From NCBI GenBank assembly GCA_027422505.1, contig JAPQWV010000355.1:124001-188000 (forward strand): 64,000 nt of DNA. The letters run 5' to 3'. The position numbers and the translations under genes were made by a program. Shown in pieces: positions 52,487-62,721 of the stretch. The stretch comes from Craterostigma plantagineum (taxonomy: Eukaryota > Streptophyta > Magnoliopsida > Lamiales > Linderniaceae). The notes under the pieces are model-generated. The model saw only the letters and a program-made list of their open reading frames with translations. It had not been told where the DNA came from and did no database searches. Position 1 is the stretch's first letter, and each line of letters opens with the position of its first letter.

Positions 52487-55290
52487 TGTGGCACCCCGCC
52501 ATCTACTAACCTTTCTAACGTTATCTTACGTGACTAAATATAATATAAAGTAAACAATACGCGAAAATGCGTATTAAATTTTTCCTTTTATATAAAGGAA
52601 TTCATTATGTACATGCTCAAAATATCGCTCCAACCCTATATACAAGGGAAGTGTATAAGTGCGAAGCAAAAGAAACCCTAACGCCCGGCCACACAGGTCG
52701 CATCCATGTACACACCACCCCCAAAAGTCGTTGGAAGCTTCAAAAGGTAAGCCTTGCCATCAAACGATCACGTACCGTGGTCGCGTGCACCTACAACACA
52801 TAAACTAAGGGGTGAGCTATAAAGCTCAGTAAGTAGGAATATGCAATGTCGTAAACGTGAAAACCCCGCAAAGGCATCCGCGCCAATGCATCCCACACCT
52901 CGTAAATCAAACTCAATCTCATATCTCTCAGGGCCCTCGGCTAACTTGCATGCACCATAAAGAGCTCTAATCCAACATGGATAAACGTGGCAGCGACCTA
53001 CGCTGGGTAGCCTACGCTAGGTTTCCCTAGGTCGCAGCCTCCCAGGTCGTCCCCTCTGCCATGCGGTAGCCCATGCTGGTAGCCTACGCTGGTTAGCCTA
53101 TGCTAGGGTTCCCCCCTAGGTCGCTCCTTCCCAGGTCGCACCCTCTAGGTCGCATCCCTCCGCTATCAGGGCATCAAGCCAAATAAAATAAACAGGGCAG
53201 AAGCCCAAATAAATATATAATATAATCGACGACGCACCACGCCGTCATGGTGCCATAGAAGTAGCCCTGACTCAACTGCGAGTCGACATCAAATGCCTAT
53301 ATCGGCAAATATCATTCGCCCTCGGGCGATAAATACTGTGCACGCTCATCTCACATAAACCCCGAATGTCTCGTGCATGCACATGGATATGCAACGTGAA
53401 TTAATATCGTAAGCACTTACCATGCAGAAGCATGTCAAATAATTGACGTAATAATATAAACACCCAAGCACATAGTCACGTAAGCACATACAAATAAATT
53501 ATGTGTTGTAGTTGAAATTCCCACTTACCTGGTATCCTTAGCTATTTAATTTATCGTACGGTAAGTCGCTAACCTTCGAACCCTAAGTATACAAACATAT
53601 AAAATTAGGGTTTGTTAGTCTAATTTTAATTTCACGAAATTGGCTTAGTTTGAAAACCCTAGTTTTGACTTCTAAATTTCGAAACCAATTTTGAAATGGA
53701 CCTCGACATAGTTTTGACCTAAATCTCGAGATGGTTATGAGGTGGATCTCGAGTGGAATTGCACAATGTTATTAATATAAATCTCGGTATGTAGATAAAT
53801 CTCGAACTCGACACAATTTTGGCCTAAATCTCGATAGCACTTGAATACAAATCACGAGCTTGGATTATCTGTAAATCCCGAATCTGGTTATGTATAACTC
53901 TCGACATAGACTTGGGACATAACATGAATCTCGATATTATCAATGATCTCGACATTACACTAGAGATTTCGATGTTCATTTTATGAGTAAATCTCGACAT
54001 GTGAAGTTGGATTTCGATACTACACCTCAAGATAGTTCTCGAGATTTTTACATGTCGACATCATACTATATCCATAAATCTGATTAATATATTATTTTCA
54101 ATATCCTAGGCACAAGGGTTATACCAATGAACATACGAATCAATACTAAGTTAACTATCGAAGTTCATCCAATTAAACACTCCAATTTCATACCTTTAGA
54201 ATTTCATTTACTCACAGTTGCTCTTCCTTTTAGAAAGTTACTTCAAATTTACTAATTCTCAGTCATAACGTAAGCTTATATAAATTTAAACAGCCGTATT
54301 AGCATGAATTTAAGCTCAACAATTAGGGTTTTCAAATTCTTGTCATACCCGCAAGTTATTTCAATGACTTCCCAAAATTCCAACCCTAAGACTTCATTAC
54401 TCGACAAGTTATCTTACTATCTGAACATCAAATTATCTATCCTGTAATCCTTCTGTTCTTACGGATTTTTTGACTTAAATAATATATGTAACTTGTTAAC
54501 TTGACAAAAATTCCAGAAATTAGGGTTTTCAACTACATGTTTTACTCGAAACTTTCCTCTAATTTCTATTACTTTACAGAAATAAAATAAGCATGAGCTA
54601 GATTCGAATTTACATGATATGAGTATGATTTTTACTTACCAAATGTTCAAAATCTGCTTTGTTGTGTGTTGTTTAGATTGACCGTGTCTTCTCCTTGTTA
54701 GAGTTATGGAGTTTCTTTCTATTACCTTTTCACTTATAAGGTTTTTAGTTTATCATCTAATGGATATATATTAAAGTGCTTAGGAAGATGTGAATGAAAG
54801 GACAAGGAGGTGATAAACTTTCCTCCTAAACTAAGCAACGTCTCCTTTTAGTTATATGATTATATCTTATTAAGTCTATATGGATTATGATTGGTATAGT
54901 TTATTTCTCTGTGTTGCCCGAATCTTCACACTGAAATTGGCCTCATATTTTCAAGAGTTATCCAAGTGTTTACACCTAAAATCGTCCGTTTAAGATTCTG
55001 CTCAGTGACTATAAGCCTTATAAATATATAATCAGCCGAGCCTTATTCTATTTTAATCTATCGAATCTTGGTCTTTAATTTCAATTAATCAAAAACTAGT
55101 TCATGCCATGTATAAATGCTAGCCAATTTCTCGAAGTTCTAAGGTCATTACCTAAGTCATATGTCACGTTAAGTACATATAACATATAGCACGTAATAGA
55201 GACTGTAACATATATATCATGCAGTCACATAATCACATAATATATATGCAACTTTATTGGCCGGCTTACTTACGGGACTCGGGTATTACA
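52487..55290 (-). repeat. 5' LTR of the complete gypsy element
   Basis: 2,804 bp. It differs from the left LTR by point changes clustered in the TAGCCTACGC area (53000-53110) and by a few small indels (for example near 52949, 54995 and 55090). Promoter function for the element is expected here. Confidence 0.95.
52582..52600 (-). promoter_or_regulatory. Conserved palindromic TATA-like element
   Basis: TTCCTTTTATATAAAGGAA is nearly a perfect palindrome, about 100 bases from the PBS. Versions occur at the same place in every gypsy LTR that retains that end (near 9403, 37115, 45124, 56214, 60595). It is a candidate core promoter, implying a very long U3 and short R-U5, but palindromic structure allows other roles. 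Confidence 0.5.
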
Positions 55291-56116
55291 ATTTCACTAT
55301 GCGAAAGATCGTCGACTTCGAATCAAAGGGACTTTGAAGGATTTTTAATTTGGCTCTGACTTAGAAGGGAAGGAAAAATTTTGGGAAAAGTGAGCTTTTC
55401 GTCGTCTTCCATTTCTTCGTCGTTCTGCTTCTATTGGCATTTTTCTCATATCTTTTTGTCATTCTCATCCTTTAATTTTTCTCGTATCAGTCTACACTTG
55501 CTCAAGCTGAAGCTTCGCTTCTCTACGAGGCCGAGAGATTATTTAAGGCGAAGTTCTCCTTGTTGGTTCTTGGGCCGATACCGTGCTCCTTTTCTCTTAA
55601 TCCCTAGAGAGGTTTCAGAGATTATCGATTTGAAGAAGTTCACAGTTATGGAATTCGAACCCAAGGCCGTACTGCTCTTCTCGTTTCTCGATCTAAGACC
55701 GGATTATCGTTGGAGAAGTTCACTTCGAGGTGCTCCTCTTCCAGCCGTTCTGACGAGCGTACGAGATTATCGATGGAGAAGTTCACAGCAAGATCCATGC
55801 CCCCTTCGAATGATTAATAGTCGAGAGGAAGGTTCTTTTGGACTGTTTTTTGTGCGTTGAGCATTCCTCGTGTGCGTTTTCCACCTTCTTTTGTCATCTA
55901 TTTCTTTGTCATATCTTTCTCCCTCCTTTTCTCCTTTGAACATCCCGCCGAAGATTCAGATTATTGGTAGAACGCTCAAGGGGTTTCAAATGAAGATAAG
56001 GTATTCAGAGAAGGCTCAAAATGGATAGCTAAAGGCTATTTTAAAGGATTGAGATTTTCTATATGGCCAAGTGAGGAATTTCCTAAGTGCCCAAATCATT
56101 TTCTTAACGACCTAAC
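55291..56116 (-). other. Second copy of the Sirevirus spacer, middle part
   Basis: The reverse complement of about 17450-18060; it resumes after the duplicated ATTTC. It carries four degenerate copies of a GAGATTATCGATGGAGAAGTTCAC unit (about 55530, 55618, 55691 and 55764), two of which have clear counterparts at 17714-17800. An ORF-like stretch at 55381-55860 follows these repeats and is not considered a gene. It ends at CTAAC, the duplicated target of the next solo LTR. Confidence 0.8.
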
Positions 56117-58934
56117 TGTGGCACCCCTGACTTTCACCACCCATTCTTATTACTAATTCATGTGACTGCATGTGATATAAATGAAATCTATTTACAAGAA
56201 TGCGTACAAAATTTTTCTTTTATATAAAGGAAACCCTTCTGTACAATACAAAACAATCCTGGGCATAAATACAAGGTAGAGTTCGCATGCGTGTTCAAAA
56301 TAATCTATTGGCCCGCCACTCAGGTCGCATCCTTGTACACACTGCCACCTCAAAAGTCCTCCAGAAGCTTCAAAAATTGGCCTCGCCCTTGTAAAGATCA
56401 TATACCGTGATCCCGTGAACCTACAACACATAAATACGTGGAATGAGCTTATAAAGCTCAGTAAGTGAAAGTCATGCATGCCATGCTCGTGTCCTAACTT
56501 GCAAAGGCATACGCACCAATGCTCCCTAGACCTCATATTTTTCCTTGTCTTGTCTTGCCTTGTCATGTAGGGCCCTCGGCTATCTTGCTATGCACCATTA
56601 TGGAGCTCGAATCCACAAGGGATAAATAATCGTATAAGTGGCAATACCCACTCAAGGGAGGCTAATCCTAGGGCGCATTTTCTGTCCCAAGGTGGTTTCA
56701 TACGCCATGCAGAAGCTTCACACTGGTAGCCTAATCTGAGGTAGTCAACACCAGAGAAATCCTCGGTGTCGCTTACTCCCTCAGCTCGTACCCTCTAGGT
56801 TTCACAATCCGCCATGAGGGCATTAGCCCTAAAATCATGTCTTGCCTTGTACATGTCATGTCTTGATGGTAGCGCCATATGACGTCAAGAGTCGTGACTC
56901 AACTGTGAGTCGACATCAGACGCCCATATCGGTGAATCTTTATCACTCTCAGGCGATCGTATATTATGCACGCTCTCATATCATGCCTTTCGTTCTAAAC
57001 GTGCGTGCATATGCTCATGTCATGAATATGCGTGTCATGCCATCATATCATGTAATTAAATCATGCGTGTCATGTAACGCAAATAATTCACGTAGGAAGT
57101 CAAATAATATCATAGAAGCACATGACACATAATTTCATGCACATCCAATTATGTGTTGTAGTTGGGACTTCCACTTACCTGGTATCCTTAGCTTATCGTA
57201 CGGTTAAATCGCTAGCCTTCGAACCCTAAGTATAGAAACATAGGATTAGGGTATGTTAGTCTAATTATAGTTTCACGAAAGCGGCTTAGTTTAAAAACCC
57301 TAGTTTCGACTTTTGTGAATTTCAAAACCCTAAAGTTCCAGACTTTGACCTAAATTGAAAAGTACCATTTCGAGATTCATAAGAATTTCGAAACTTATTT
57401 TCCACCTAATTCGAAATTTATTAGACATGATTCTCGAGATAATTCTGAAATAGATCTCGATATGAGATAAATCTCGAACTTAATTGAACAAGAGGCTTCG
57501 ACATTAAAATTTTGGAATTTAACATAGCACATACAAGGATTTCGAGATATGTATGTTGAGATTCATAAACAAAGATCTCGAGATTTGTTTCGGAACTATA
57601 GACAAATATTTCGAGATGTATGTTGAAATTATAACAAGATGTCGAGATGTATTTACAAATAAGATTTCGAGATTGATTAAGCACTACATGATTTCGACGT
57701 GGACCTGGAGATTAAACATTACACCAAGATTTCGAGATGTTGTTGAATAAGCCGTGTATGTCTCGACATTACACACAAAGATTTCGATGTGTCAACATCA
57801 AAGATAGATTTTGATGTGTGTCTACGATTATATATATAAAGACTTCGAGATAGGTTTCGACATTTTAACAAAATTTCGAGATTTAACAATACATAATTTC
57901 GATATGGATCTCGAGCTAATTCTCGATATCTTATGCCAAACTCCAAAATTAATACCAACAAAGATTTCGACATGTTCTCGAGTTTTATTTCGAGATTTAT
58001 AACCTGGAAAGATCCTATCATCGTCTAAGCTTCCGATCAAAATTCCATACTTTTTCAAGAACGGTTTGAATACCATATAAACTTCAGAACATGCGATTAG
58101 GATATCACATAAGATCATAAACTAAAAATTATTCTTACTAACTCGGGCTCTGTAAAACATGAGACTAACACTTAATATACTAAACATGAATCTAATTATA
58201 CAATTTAGGGTGGAAATTTCATACCACTCCTAGCTAAAAGCAATCAGCTCCTCGTCTCTACTGGTTTTGAGTTCTCGAGCGTTTTGTTACTAAATTGAAA
58301 TTTTCGTTTCTTATCCTTACAGTTGACGTGTGTGAGTGAATAAATGACATCGATAATTCGTTGATCCTTATCTTGGTCATGTAATAAGCATTATTCTATT
58401 ATTACTTTAATTTCCCTCATCACTAAGTTATCGAAACTTATCTTAATTGTTATCTTCTTTCTCGAGTTTACTAACGAGTGAATTCTTTCTCTCGAAATTC
58501 ATAGATTTCGAGACTTACAGAATTCGAGCTCCAAAGATTTCGAAATCTAAAGGTTTCGAGATTCACATGTCAAAATTCTTACTTGGCTAAGTTATCGAGC
58601 CATAGGATAGACCTTAATTATTAAAATCTACTATCATTGGGGCTTTACATAAAACATGGTTAAATCATCTTCGTGGTTCAAGTTCTAATTCTATTATATG
58701 GTTTGAATTTCTTAATTTGTTAATACTAATTTCTCTTGCCAAAATTTAGGTACCTTATATATTAAATTACTTTTAAGTCCTAACTCCATTTCCCACCCGG
58801 TCAGTTATCCTAATATCACATAATTGAATAACCCATGACATAGAATCATGTAAACACATCATATGCCGTCATATAGTCATATAATATGCATGCATATTCA
58901 TTGGCCGACTTACTTACGGGACCCGAGTATTACA
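56117..58934 (-). mobile_element. Solo LTR of a gypsy element
   Basis: 2,818 bp, TGTGGCACCCCTGAC to GAGTATTACA, flanked by a perfect CTAAC duplication (56112-56116 and 58935-58939). It shares ends and layout with the complete element's LTR but is clearly diverged; closest in this window to the LTR at 60493. It contains a dense TTTCGAGAT block. It interrupts the Sirevirus spacer. Confidence 0.93.
57340..58010. repeat. Degenerate TTTCGAGAT repeat block in the solo LTR
   Basis: At least twenty copies of TTTCGAGAT, its reverse complement or TCTCGA/TTCGAC variants in about 670 bp, with a smaller cluster at 58435-58575. Spacing is irregular. Confidence 0.8.
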
Positions 58935-59339
58935 CTAACGCAAGGCGAGTATGAACCCACAAATCACTAGTTAAGACAAGCAATTGATGTGTGACTCGCT
59001 CAAGATGAAATAAGAGTGCCTTTGTGTTTAGTGGAACAAGCTAATGACCTTTAGACACAAGAATGCGACTTAGACTAACAAAATTAAACGATTAACCAGA
59101 CGCATGTCAGGGAAATTTAGTCGTGACTTTGATCGAGCATCCTAAAGATATCGTCACTCCCCGACTAGTTTGGTATATGTAAAATATTTTTATATCATTT
59201 TCATTTTTATTATTATAGTATTAAAAAATTTATTTTTATTTTCACGCAAGATATAGCATTAAAAAGTGAAAACACATAGAAGATGACATATGAAAGCACA
59301 TAGGAGCACGTAAAACACAGATTACGGAAGATTCAACAT
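58935..59339 (-). other. Second copy of the Sirevirus spacer, proximal part
   Basis: The reverse complement of about 17005-17440 (for example the AGACACAAGAATGCGACTTAG segment). It adjoins the RNase H end on the right, as in the plus copy. Confidence 0.8.
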
Positions 59340-60492
59340 GCCTAATTTTCCGACAAGAAATTGGAATCGTTTTTCATCCAATGCCATGGTAAAATGTCAG
59401 TTAGTTGAAATTCCGTTTTCACGAAATACATGTCAATCGTGCCTTTTTCTACATGATCTTTTATAAAATGATATCTAATGTCTATGTGTTTCGTGCGTGA
59501 ATGGTGAACAGGATTGCACGTTATGGCAATGGCACTCTGCCTATCACTTACTTAAATTGTACCCATAATCGCGAAGCTGAGTTCTCATCCACAACATTTG
59601 CGAGCAACAGCTGGCGGTCGCGACGTATTCTGCCTCAGTCGTCGATGTTGAGACGTGTTTTGCTTCTTTGATGACCAGCAGACCAGCTTTTTGCCTAGAA
59701 ATTGAGCGCCACCGGAGGTGCTTTTCTTGTCCATTCGACAACCTGCATAATCAATGTCAGTATAGCCAATTAATTTGAAATTTGTGCCCTTAGGATATCA
59801 TAATCCTAGGGTAGAGGTGCCTTTGAGGTAGCGTAAGATCTGTTTGACCGCAAGCATGTGGGATTCTTTGGGGTCAGCTTGGAAACGGGTGCAGAGGCAG
59901 GTGGCTTGAGGTGAGATAGAGAAGAGAGCTGATGATGCTGCGATAGAGTGTGATGTCGACCGCTTTTCCTGTGGGATTGGCATCCAACTTGCAGCTCGTT
60001 GACATGGGCCGTGGATTTCCAAACTTGCTCTTCATTAGATCTCCAAACTTCTTACAAAGCCGTGGATTTGTTGATCCGAAGATGATATCGTCTACATATA
60101 CTTGGACGAATCAGATCTTTGTCTTGCCATTTGATGAAGAGGGTCGTATCGATCGTTCCTCGGATGAATCCAGACTTTACGAGGAAATCGCTCAAGACAT
60201 CATACCAAGCACGCAGAGCTTGTTTTAGTCTGTGGAGAGCTTTGTCCAGTCGATAGACGTGATCGGGATGTTCTTGATCAGCAAAGCCTTCTGGCTGAGC
60301 GACATAGACTTCTTAACGTCCATTTGGTTGAAGTATTTATTGGCCGCATACGCCAAGAGAAGGTGGATGGCTTCGATCCGGGCAATAGGAGCATAAGTTT
60401 CATCGTAGTCAATGCCTCCTATTGGTTATATCCCTTTGCAACCAGCCTTGCTTTATTCCGGATCACTACCCCATCTTCATTCTTCTTGTTCT
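59340..60492 (-). pseudogene. Second Sirevirus-like copia: RT and RNase H remnant
   Basis: Read on minus: KNKKNEDG at the right border, then KARLVAKG and YDETYAPIARIEAI, a [21 protein letters not shown] segment near 60070-60105, a deletion that joins KSKFG to PMSTSCKLDANP, then RNase H with EKHLRW and TEAEYVATASCCSQMLWMRTQLRDYGYNL, ending near the GMRHVESS-type text at 59340. Many stops. It is closely similar to 15640-17010 on plus, including downstream non-coding sequence, so both are copies of one family. Cut at 60492 by a gypsy LTR. Confidence 0.9.
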
Positions 60493-62715
60493 TAATGCGG
60501 CGCCCCTGACTTCCACCACCCATTCTTATTACTAATTCATGTGACTGCATGTGATATAAATGAAATCTATATTTGAAAAATGCTTACAAAATTTTTCCTT
60601 TTATATAAGAGGGAAACTCTTCTGTACAATACAAAATGTTTCTAGGACATAAATACAAGGTAGAGTGCGCACGCGTGTTCAAAATAAACTATTGGCCCGC
60701 CACTCAGGTCGCATCCATGTACACATTGCCACCTCAAAAGTCCTCCGGAAGCTTCAAAATTTGGCCTTGCATTCGTAAAGATCACGTACCGTGATCCCGT
60801 GAACCTACAACACATAAGTACGTGGGATGAGCTTATAAAGAGTAAGTGAAAGCCATGCATGCCATGCACGTGTCCTAATTCCCAAAGGCATCCGCGCCAA
60901 TACTCCCTAGACCTTATATTTTCCTTGTCTTGTCTTGTCATGTAGGGCCCTTGGCTATCTTGCTATGCACCATCATGGAGCTCGAATCCACAGGGGATAA
61001 ATAATCATATAAGTGGCAATACCCACTCAAGGGAGGCTAACCCTAGGGTACATTTTCTGTCCCAAGGTGGTTACATACGCCACGCGGACGCTTCACACTG
61101 GTAGCCCAATCTGAGGTATTCAACACCAGAGGTACCCTCGGTGTCGCTTACACCCTTAGCTCGCATCCTCCAGGTTCCACGTTCTGCCATGAGGGCATTA
61201 GCCCTAAATTCATGTCTTGCCTTGAACATGTGATGTCTTGACGGTAACGAACGATGTCACCATGGTAGCATAGAAGAGCCGTGACTCAACTGTGAGTCGA
61301 CATCAGACGCCCATATCTGCGAATATTTATCGCTGTCAGGCGAACTTATATCATGCATGCTCTCATATCCTGCCTTTTGTACTAGCGTGCATGCATATGC
61401 TCATGTCATGAATATGCGTGTCATGCCGTCATATAATGTAAGTAAACTATGCGTGTCCTGTAACGCAAATAATTTACGTAGGAAGTCACATAATATCACA
61501 TAAACACATCACACATAATTTTCAGGCACATACAATTATATCTTGTAGTTCGGACTTCCACTTACCTGGTATCCTTAGCTACGGTAAGTCGCTAACCTTC
61601 AAACCCTAAGTATAGAAACATATAAAATTGGGGTTTGTTAGTCTAGTTACATTTATACGGAAGTGGCTTAGTTTAAAAACCCTAGTTTTGACTTTTTCAT
61701 GAGTTTCGAAACCCTAAAGTTTCGAACACCTTGGCTTTGAAATTCATAGGTTTTGAAATTCCCTTCAGACATATGTTTCGAAATTATAACTTCAGAGAGT
61801 AGTATATATAAAGATTTCGAGCTATATCTCAAAATCATAATCTTATAATCTCGAAGCAACACATATATAAGAGTTCGAGATTGGTTAGGCAATACACAAA
61901 GATTTTAATATGGATTTCGAGATTTTATACAATATTTCGAGATTTAAACTATACAATTTCAAGGTAAATTTCAATGTGGATGTCGAGCTTGGTTGTGGAG
62001 TTAGATCTCGACATAGTATATGCAAAAATTTCGAGACATGTTTCGATATTTTAAATATAGATTTCGAGATGTTACACAATACATGATTTCGAAGTCAACA
62101 GCAGAGTTAAATCTCGACATGGGTTTAAGCATGAATTTCGAGATGAATCCTAGAATGGATCTCGAGCTTGGTTGTGGAACTTCGACATGGATCTCGACAT
62201 GATTCTTAAACTTGATCTCGAGTTTCATATAACATTTCGAGATTTATACCATACAATTTCGAGGTGGATTTTAACATGGATGTCGAGCTTGATCTCGAGA
62301 TCTTATATCAATTCTCGACACTAATATTAACATGGATTTCGATATGCTTTTCAGGCTTGATCTCGAAATTATTCCTACCAAATTAACATGGTTTCGAGAT
62401 TTCTAAAAAAGCACCAAGGTTCTCGAGATTCATCCTCAAGAACATCTGAACTAATAAGTTTGCTAATTTGAATGCTCGAAATTCATCTTACAAAATTAAC
62501 ATGACTTCTAAATTCATAACCTGAGGAATCATATCACCCGAAAATACCTTTCTTGTGCAGAATTCATTTAAATCTTTGATTCGAAATAATTTCTCGAGAA
62601 CTATACGAATATCAAAGGAACTTCAATTAGTTTAACCCTTATCCTAACCTAGGGTTTTCACCCTCTTTCTTTTATTTAATTTCCCAAGTTAGCATACTTA
62701 GCAATACAAAAACTA
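60493..62715 (-). repeat. Gypsy LTR, truncated
   Basis: It starts TGCGGCGCCCCTGAC (TGTGGC in relatives) and runs parallel to the solo LTR at 56117 for about 2.2 kb (for example GTGACTGCATGTGATAT and CTCGAATCCACAGGGGATAAATAATC). Its other end is missing where a LINE begins. The left flank is CTTAA. It contains the densest TTTCGAGAT/ATCTCGA block (61720-62440). Confidence 0.88.
61720..62440. repeat. Degenerate TTTCGAGAT/ATCTCGAC block in the truncated LTR
   Basis: More than 25 copies in about 720 bp, many paired as ATCTCGACATGG and ATTTCGAGATG. It is the richest of the motif blocks in the window. Confidence 0.8.
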
Positions 62716-62721
62716 AAATAC

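Larger units (their letters stand above)
45030..55290 (-). mobile_element. Complete gypsy chromovirus (Tekay/Del-like), 10.26 kb
   Basis: Two LTRs of about 2.80 kb (45030-47832 and 52487-55290), TG...CA ends, perfect 5-bp duplication ATTTC at 45025-45029 and 55291-55295, PBS inside the right LTR and PPT inside the left LTR, so the element reads on minus. Order gag, protease, RT, RNase H, integrase, chromodomain-like tail marks it as a chromovirus; long LTRs and protein motifs fit Tekay/Del. By eye the LTRs differ at about 45 sites, roughly 1.6%, so it is the youngest insertion seen here, yet its ORFs carry at least four amber stops and several frameshifts. It inserted into a Sirevirus spacer. 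Confidence 0.95.

Noticed and set aside
55381..55860. 159-codon ORF as a host gene
   Set aside because: It lies in the Sirevirus spacer; its Arg/Ser-rich repeats come from a short DNA repeat, and the same region at 17570-17960 has different frames.
46240..62440. CRISPR-like arrays in the TCTCGA/TTTCGAGAT blocks
   Set aside because: Repeats are 7-9 bp, degenerate and irregularly spaced, and the genome is a plant.
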